A stretch of DNA of 64,000 nucleotides from Hexactinellida sp. DTS-2022 (Eukaryota > Porifera > Hexactinellida): contig JAPNXP010000001.1 of assembly GCA_028753945.1 (NCBI GenBank), positions 14,312,501 through 14,376,500 of the forward strand, read 5' to 3'. Of this stretch, positions 57,504 to 64,000 are shown in pieces. The stretch's first letter is position 1; each line of letters begins with the position of its first letter. Made by a program: the position numbers and the translations under genes. The notes below the pieces were generated by a model. It did no database searches, had not been told where the DNA came from, and saw only the letters and a list, made by a program, of their open reading frames with translations.

Positions 57504-58492
57504 TCCAAGACGTATTTGAGACGCTTGACCGCATTGATTTGAATATACACGACCGACCTTGTCCAATTATATCCCTCCACGCCTCACCGCGCCGTCCTCG
57601 ATCCCTTCCTTTACTATTCCCGGAGGAGAAACTGGCATTCCAACTGCTGTGCGACCTCCTGCAATTTAACTATGCGACGGACGGGCACAAGGTATATCAC
57701 TTGGGCAGCTGTGGGATTCCGATGGGCCTCCCTCTCGCCCCTGAACTGGCACGGCTCGTCACCTGCTTCCTGCTACGCACCTTCAGACCACCGCCCCTCG
57801 GCGTATTCACTATTTATTTCGACGATTTGGCGGCCAACCTCCCTCTAACACCGGCGCACCTCACCCCGCTGCACAGCCTATACATGGTCACCCTGACGGA
57901 GGGCAACCGAACACAGGACGCGGAGTACCTCCCAGACAGGAAGGCATGGATTCCACATGTACAGCCGCACCGGCCTCCTCTACCCGTCGATGCAGCCTCC
58001 TTTCTTGTCTCCCGCCACCATATAGAGAATGCTCACATGGGGACAGCTCATCGCATCGCTCGGATTGCGACCTACCCGGTGGATGCCCTAAACCATTTAC
58101 TACAACATTATTTGGGACCGCTTGTGGATCGCGGGAAAACAGCAAACACCATCAATCCAGCTTTGGTGGAGATCTGTTATTTCCCTATCCCTAAGGAGCC
58201 CTGGAAGATACACAAACCCGTACCCACACTATACTACAAATTTAGCACACGCAGGCCCACCTACAAAAGCCTCTCCAAGTGCACAAAGCCAGAATATCGA
58301 CCTGTTCCTGAACGCGTCCGCAGTCACCTCTTCCTTCCCATTTACACATCCACGTACCGCTCTACGAGGACCCCGACCTCTGCTGCACCACCCCTACTAG
58401 GACCTCGAATTACACGGATACCCGACACACCTATCGATGTGGGCACCCTCAGCGGACCAAGACGACACCGACACGACTCATTCGCAAATTAA
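57440..58492 (+). pseudogene. Penelope-like reverse transcriptase core, unit B
   Basis: A 350-residue frame carries fingers/palm (EEKLAFQLLCDLLQFNYATD), then LGSCGIPMGLPLAPELARLV and FTIYFDDLAANLPLTP. It continues through a thumb-like RIARIATYPVDALNHLL and PLVDRGKTANTINPAL. G-x-PMG-x-PLAP plus FDD is the RT catalytic layout; Penelope-like elements share the LLxLLxxNxxxxG context before it. Its first codons read through the C14 run in a different frame from the N-terminus, so the true start lies upstream. No GIY-YIG endonuclease is certain downstream. Confidence 0.65.
57469..57482 (+). repeat. C14 homopolymer splitting the RT frame
   Basis: Fourteen Cs occupy the place where unit A has six (23225-23230). 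The change shifts the Penelope-like frame. Homopolymer length is also a common assembly error. Confidence 0.9.
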
Positions 58493-59484
58493 AGCTGAAA
58501 GGTGTGATGGAGATGCCGCCCCTGAAAGCCCTCAGAGCTTACACGAAGCCATTCCCAAGGGTGCACCACCACCACCACCACCAGCCCCGCCTATCCCGAG
58601 AGGCAATCCATATCCGACGCTGACGCAACGGCTTCGCCGCGGCCCAGTTCAATATTTCCCTCCCCGACTACGTGCAGAGGAGCCCAGTGTACCACGCGGC
58701 CAGGACCCCTCCTCCTCCTACACCGAGACTCCCCCTCCGCCGCCCTGTCTCTTGGGCTCCAACTACAGGGAATTTAATCCTGCACGGCTCACGACACCCG
58801 TCATACCCTGTAGCTGTACATACCTCAAATGTTGCTACTATTTACATGGAAGCAGCCACGCGATCCAAGCAACCGACGCACTTCTACGTGGGCAAAGCTA
58901 ACCATTTGGGAGGCAAGCTCACCGATCTGAGATTTCGACACGGATCATTCGTGACACCGCGAAATCTACTCTACTGGCAATTCCTGGCCCTCTATCCAGC
59001 AAACTATCAACTCGAGGCCGGCCGGGTGGCAGTGGCGTAGGGAGGGGGGGTTCTGGGCGTCCTAGGACCCCCCCAATCTGTCAGACTTATTTGTTTTCAT
59101 TAGCAATAAAAAAACAGAGGACTACTCAGGTTTCAAAAGTACCTCAAAAAAACATACATAGGGTCTACTTAATAGTACTTGATTACTGTCTGTTAATTAT
59201 CATGTTTATTATTCTATAATAAACATCTGCAATAGAGTTTCCCGTACCGCAATCGGTCTTTTGTTAAAGTAATTTTAAAAAATCGCTCGGGCGATGCCCC
59301 CAGACCCCGTTACTGGCTCACTTCACTTGCTCAGGACCCCTCCAATCCAAAACCCTGGCTATGCCCCTGCCGGGTGGATGCCCTTGTTATACGATGGATC
59401 GATAAGCTTCTCCGACACTATCCTCAAGGCCACTGTTATAATTTCCAGGAATTAAATCAATTCTATAGAAAGGCGAAGCACTAG
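58493..59484 (+). pseudogene. C-terminal region of the Penelope-like ORF, unit B
   Basis: Shifted frames encode a Pro-rich stretch (near 58560-58780), then FYVGKANHLGGKLTDLRF and LLYWQFLALYPANYQL. After the hAT insertion comes WIDKLLRHYPQGHCYNFQEL before the stop. Same order as unit A. Function of this tail is unknown. Confidence 0.5.
59030..59369. mobile_element. hAT-type MITE interrupting the Penelope-like ORF
   Basis: The 340-bp element has ends CAGTGGCGTAG and, complemented, CAGGGGCATAG and a perfect 8-bp duplication CCGGGTGG (59022-59029, 59370-59377). Unit A near 24775 has the uninterrupted site. Termini resemble those of the 92-bp MITE at 53816. Confidence 0.93.
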
Positions 59485-59613
59485 CATCTAAGTTTTACAT
59501 TACAACCACTCACTAGCATCGACTTTTCTACTACTAGATCCTCTTTAGTATCCTTTCGCTCCATATTTGTTTTTGTTTTGTTAGTACTATTAGTTGCCCC
59601 TCTATTTTATTAT

Positions 59614-59634
59614 TTGTTGTTGTTGTTGTTGTTT

Positions 59635-59699
<65 letters not shown>
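59614..59699. repeat. (GTT)n tail of the Penelope-like element, unit B
   Basis: About 29 GTT units with one interruption, against seven in unit A. Confidence 0.95.
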
Positions 59700-60399
59700 C
59701 ATAGCTTGTATGACATACCCTTAATGAAGATACACGATTAGTTTATACTTTGCTTTTATTAGTTTTAAGCACATATTCACTTACAAACCATTCAATCACA
59801 GTAATTGCAGTATAGTCTTTGTAATATGTTCTATACTCTATAGTATTCAGTATACTATAGAGTAATTACAATATGGAGATATATTTTCAATAACTAATTC
59901 GAATTATTAAAGAGTCACTGTATAAGAACACAAATTTCGATTTAACTGACGAATGAGAACGAAATTGAAAAATCGGACATAGAGGTACACATCTTCAGGA
60001 AATTCTATATCTCCTGTCTAAATGAGAAGTCTCTATCACCAATGGTCTAGTCAGGCCATCGCGTACGGCCGCCCGGCCGGCCGGAAGTCCGACAGAGGTA
60101 AATTTAGAACTGTGCATCTTAAAGTATAAAACTATAGTAGGACCCTGCTATAACGTTTTTTTACTAGAAGAAGCACACTAAAAATGTATGTACACAAATG
60201 TCGCTGTACACAAATGTCGCTGTACATAGATGTTGTACCAAAGTTGTACACAACTGTCGTTTTTCGTCTAAATTATGGTAGCTAGGCTTACTCTCCTTTG
60301 TAAAATAGCTCTGTAAAATTGATAAATAATCCATTAGAATTTGAAATTTCCCATATAGCCGAGGAATACTACATATACGTACGTATAGGGAATGCAAGG

Positions 60400-60749
60400 C
60401 AGAGATGGAACCGGTCGGGATTTTCATGACCCGACCCGACCGGTGCAGTTGGAAATTTGACCCGACCCAACCGGCCGGTCGACCGGTCAATCATAGCTAG
60501 CAATAATTTTTTAATAATAGAATAACCATATAATTTAGGAATAAATATTATGGCCATAGACCATTTAAGGAAGCCTCCTTTAAGCTCTCAAGGGCTATTG
60601 GAGCCAGATTCAATCAAAACAAATTATGTTATTTTGATATCGAATAGATCAAATAGAGATCTCGACCGGCCGGTCAAGGTTCCGACCCGAACCCGACCCG
60701 ACCCGACCCGACCCGACCCGATCCGACCGGTCTACCGGTTCCGTCTCTG
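60400..60749. mobile_element. hAT-type MITE (CAGAGATGGAACCGG), unit B
   Basis: Counterpart of 25713-26060, with ATGCAAGG and ATGCAAAGG flanks. A (GACCC)n expansion near 60687-60720 distinguishes it from unit A. Confidence 0.9.
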
Positions 60750-61555
60750 ATGCAAAGGCCTGAAATCCAATTTTAATATTAACACCAGAGTGAATAGCGA
60801 AGTCATATACAGTCAAGTGAAGCGTATGCATTGTTATTTTGATTGATAAAAAGAAAAATGTCTCGAAGTGATACATTATAGGTATATTAACTTATCAATG
60901 TCAGGGAAAATGTGAATTCTTACGGTATGAAGTTATATATTGCTTGTATTTTACCTACCGGTTTCTCTTTACCTTCCGGGTTGACTGTCCCTGTACACAA
61001 CAACTGTACATAGATGTCGCACTAGTCTTGTACACAACTGTTTCTCTCCGATATTACTTATCGTATGATTGAGAAAAATATCTGATACGGAGTCATTCTT
61101 TTCAAATATTCCAATTGAATATCTTCACTATCTGTGGTAAAGTGATTAGGCTCCTTTAAGCAGATGTGTGTGTTAATTAATAGATAATGTATATGATAGT
61201 TCTTCTGTTAATTAACTAAGCTAAATTAAACTAAGGAGTCATCTCAAAGGAACAGACATACGGACATATTTGAAGTGTAGCAATTAACTATTGACATACT
61301 ACGCAGCAGTTAACATAGCGGGTGAGTTATGGAATATCCTTAATAAAGCATTCCCTTTCTACCACTTTCATAATTAAACATTTTTTGAGTTTGTATGTCG
61401 AATAAACAAGTAAATATTTAATGTGTCCCTATCGTAATGATACATTGTCAACAGGTTATTAGCCAACAAGATTAGAAGGTATCAATATACGTCAGTTTGA
61501 ATGGCATTTGAGGCTGCAATTTAATTGGTTAGGACTCTGTAAAATATAATAGGCT

Positions 61556-61565
61556 TATATAAATA
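61556..61565 (+). promoter_or_regulatory. TATA box of promoter module 1, upstream of unit C
   Basis: TATATAAATA with donor GTGAGT at 61691. No visible change from 26865-27005. Confidence 0.55.
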
Positions 61566-62597
61566 GAGTTGTTATTCATAATTGTGAAACGATTATTATT
61601 TGTGTTACTTGCAAAGGGAAAATTATTTCAGATTTATTCTAGAGATTTATTGAATAGCTTTTTACATCAACATTCCAAAGAATCATATATGTGAGTTTCT
61701 ATAATTGTTGCATAAATTAACATGTATAAATTATCCTATTTAAATTCAAATTGTTACTACAGTATTTGATTTCTTAATACTACAGTTGAATTATAACGTA
61801 CCCTCCCTAGTCCCTAGGTACTATGAGAAAATAAGCACATATTATATGAGTGTTAGCTAATCAGTGCATCGCTATATAGCTATTAGTAACCGAGTTGACC
61901 CAGTTACCTACACTACATAGAATACATACGTACATTTAAATATGGAAATAGAAACTGCATTTATAATTGCGATAGAGACTTCCAATTTCAATGGTAAATA
62001 ATAGGTAAACAAGTTGGCTGATTTCGAGTTTCGCATTTACAGGTTTCTAATCGAAATATTTTTTGTTGTTGTTTAAAAAACGAGGTAAAAATATCTGTTA
62101 TAATTCAAAATAAACTAGTGACTAACTTCCAAATGCTAGATATTGTAAACAAGTATGTTGAATACAAATTAAATTGTTTCAAAACTTTTAATGTAATTAT
62201 TTATTGTTAATTGAAAAAAGCGGTTGAATAATCAGTCGTGAAGCAACCGACACAGAAGGACTCGTAATGAAAATGACTTAATCTTGGCTCATTTGACCTC
62301 TAATACGTGGTGATATCCGTGTCATACAACATAATGTGATAATAATTTGTGAGGAAATCGATGCACTCTTTTTCTCAAATTATTCTACAGTTAACTTTCC
62401 AATTCCAGAATGTTCACAAACCATTATTTGAACTTAGAGTTAACTAATTTATTCTCATTGAACAATATCGGCTTACAGAGATAATACAAACAACACCAGA
62501 AGGTCCATACTATAATGCATTTGCTTTGATTAGTATCTAACCAGTGTATACCGATGAACCAGACCGTAATAAGATTATTTTGATGTGGACTTGTATA

Positions 62598-62771
62598 CAA
62601 TGAACTTCCGTTATAACGAATTGCTTGGGACCTGTAAATTTCTTCATTATACCGGATATTCGTTAGAAGCGGATAATAATTAATGCATTGAGTGTTCTGG
62701 GGGAAGAATCTCCAATTGAATATAAGCAATTATTTCGTTATATCCGACTTTGTTATAACGGGAGTTCACTG
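62598..62771. mobile_element. Tigger-like MITE, unit B
   Basis: Counterpart of 27907-28080, flanked by TA. Confidence 0.75.
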
Positions 62772-62887
62772 TATTATCTACCGAAATCATTCTAATGAAA
62801 TAATAGTTTAAAGAATATTTATAGGGAACAGATCCACGGACCATTTTTTCGAGTTAATAATTTAATCAAAATCTTTCGTGATTCCTA

Positions 62888-63071
62888 CAGTAGAACCTCG
62901 TTAATACAAACACCAAGGGACGGTAAAAATTTGTCCGCTTTATCCGGAGTTCTGATTAATCTGAGTAATACCCATTGAATAGCTATTGTAGGGACCTGAT
63001 TTTGTCGAACTGTTTGTTCGTCTTATCCGGAAATTCGTATTAATCGTGTTCGTATTAACGAGGTTCTACTG
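62888..63071. mobile_element. Tigger-like MITE, unit B
   Basis: Counterpart of 28197-28380, TIR CAGTAGAACCTCGTTAATAC, flanked by TA. Confidence 0.85.
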
Positions 63072-63372
63072 TATTTGGCAACAGTTGTGCATTAATAGCT
63101 TTATTACTTTAATATTTATGTACACTGAAAGTTTACAGTTACTTTGTTGAATGCAAGTAACATATTTCATGCAAAATTAAGTGTATCCAGAATAGTTTAA
63201 ATAGTAATCGTTCCAATTATTAATTGGATTAAACTTGATTTACAAATAGGATACGAACAAGTGCCAAATTACAAGGCCGAGCAGATAAATGTATACGTAT
63301 ATTCACAAATTCTATTACGATCTCCGAATATTCTAGTAGGATCTTGTCAAATCAACTGATGATCTAACATCG

Positions 63373-63517
63373 CATAGGCGTAGCACGCGGTCCGGCAGGT
63401 CCGGCCATCGCCGGAACAGTTTTCATTTATTCTACTATATTTTATAGGAGGTTCCGGTTTTGGCCGGACCACTTTAACTCTTTGGCCGGAGAGTTTTCAG
63501 AGCTTGCGACGCCCGTG
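63373..63517. mobile_element. TIR element with 5-bp CATCG duplication, unit B
   Basis: Counterpart of 28682-28826 with unchanged ends and flanks. Confidence 0.55.
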
Positions 63518-63834
63518 CATCGGAGATTAGATAATACTCTTATTAATTGGTTTATAGGATAATTCCAGTTTGGTTCAGGGTTCCATTCAGTTTGAATTTG
63601 GGTCTATATTTTGATAATTTAAACGTTGATAGTTATACAGTTTGAATTTATTCAACTCCTTTGGTAGGGCAGTGTATAGGAGATATGTAGCAAAAGGAAG
63701 CTCGCAGACAATGTGAATCAAATTCAATAATTTATTAAAATGCATGAAGTACTTATGTGTCGGATGAATAATTAACGTCTGTTCAAATATAAACTATTTT
63801 ATGCATCGCCCAATCAGATTAAGGCTATTTCACT

Positions 63835-64000
63835 TCATATTTTTAATGGATCTGAGACTGAAATTTCATTGGTTGTGGATCTGTTAGAACGTATAGGCTT
63901 ATATAAAAAGGAAATCTTTAATCAGAAATATAAACGATTATTATTTGTGTTGTTTAAACAGAATATCCCATAGAATCTATTCTATAGATTCATTTCGAAT
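63835..64000. repeat. Start of a third duplication unit (partial)
   Basis: The last 166 bases repeat the start of unit B without a visible mismatch and the start of unit A with several. They contain a third copy of the TATA promoter and part of its first exon, so at least one more NLR-type unit may follow. Confidence 0.85.
63900..63909 (+). promoter_or_regulatory. TATA box of NLR promoter module 2, unit C
   Basis: Third copy of TATATAAAAA; its first exon is cut by the window end. Confidence 0.5.

Larger units (their letters stand above)
56960..59699 (+). mobile_element. Penelope-like retroelement, unit B copy
   Basis: C-rich coding DNA from about 56960 to the stop at 59482-59484 is followed by a non-coding tail and a long (GTT)n tract (59614-59699). 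Colinear with unit A 22250-25040. The open frame is longer than in unit A, but it is disturbed by a C14 run and a hAT insertion. Confidence 0.6.

Overview
This window looks like AT-rich nuclear DNA from an animal, most probably an early-branching invertebrate such as a sponge. That rests on a near-canonical metazoan cytoplasmic actin, NOD-like receptor (NLR) immune genes with a NACHT ATPase and leucine-rich repeats, spliceosomal-type splice sites, TATA promoters, and a dense load of hAT, Tigger/pogo, Helitron, Gypsy, LINE and Penelope-like elements. The species assignment is inference; the metazoan origin is firm. I see no rRNA, tRNA, CRISPR array or prokaryotic operon.

The window is a tandem segmental duplication. 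Unit A (1-29143) and unit B (29144-63834) share the same order: a TATA promoter with a first exon and splice donor, about 6.5 kb of intron-like AT-rich DNA with candidate non-coding exons and old MITEs, degenerate Gypsy remnants, one NLR gene, a block of transposons, a Penelope-like reverse transcriptase ending in (GTT)n, and a second TATA promoter module. A third unit starts at 63835 and is cut by the window edge. The A-to-B period is 29143 bp and the B-to-C period 34691 bp; the difference comes from different transposon cargo.

Unit A: NLR copy A (9162-12579) is broken by a four-base slippage in a CATC repeat. Downstream are three short TIR elements, a Helitron Rep fragment (minus), a Gypsy integrase with polypurine tract and probable LTR start (plus), about 2 kb of unrecognised decayed coding sequence, a Gypsy gag/protease/RT fragment (minus) and the Penelope-like element. 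Unit B: NLR copy B (38351-41752, 1133 aa) is intact. Downstream are nested Tigger-type MITEs, a Helitron (minus) split by an I-type LINE, a complete-ended non-autonomous Helitron (52464-53198), several hAT MITEs, an actin gene with one missing base, and the second Penelope-like copy, itself interrupted by a hAT insertion.

The most interesting biology is the NLR pair. The NACHT core is about 95% identical in protein. The N-terminal death-fold region is only about 60% identical. In the LRR region, differences fall mainly on the variable positions of the LxxLxLxx strands, many by whole-codon changes, in an otherwise almost unchanged background. This looks like diversifying selection or directed exchange on the ligand-facing surface of a tandemly amplified innate immune receptor. 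The two units also serve as mutual empty-site controls, dating several MITE insertions to after the duplication.
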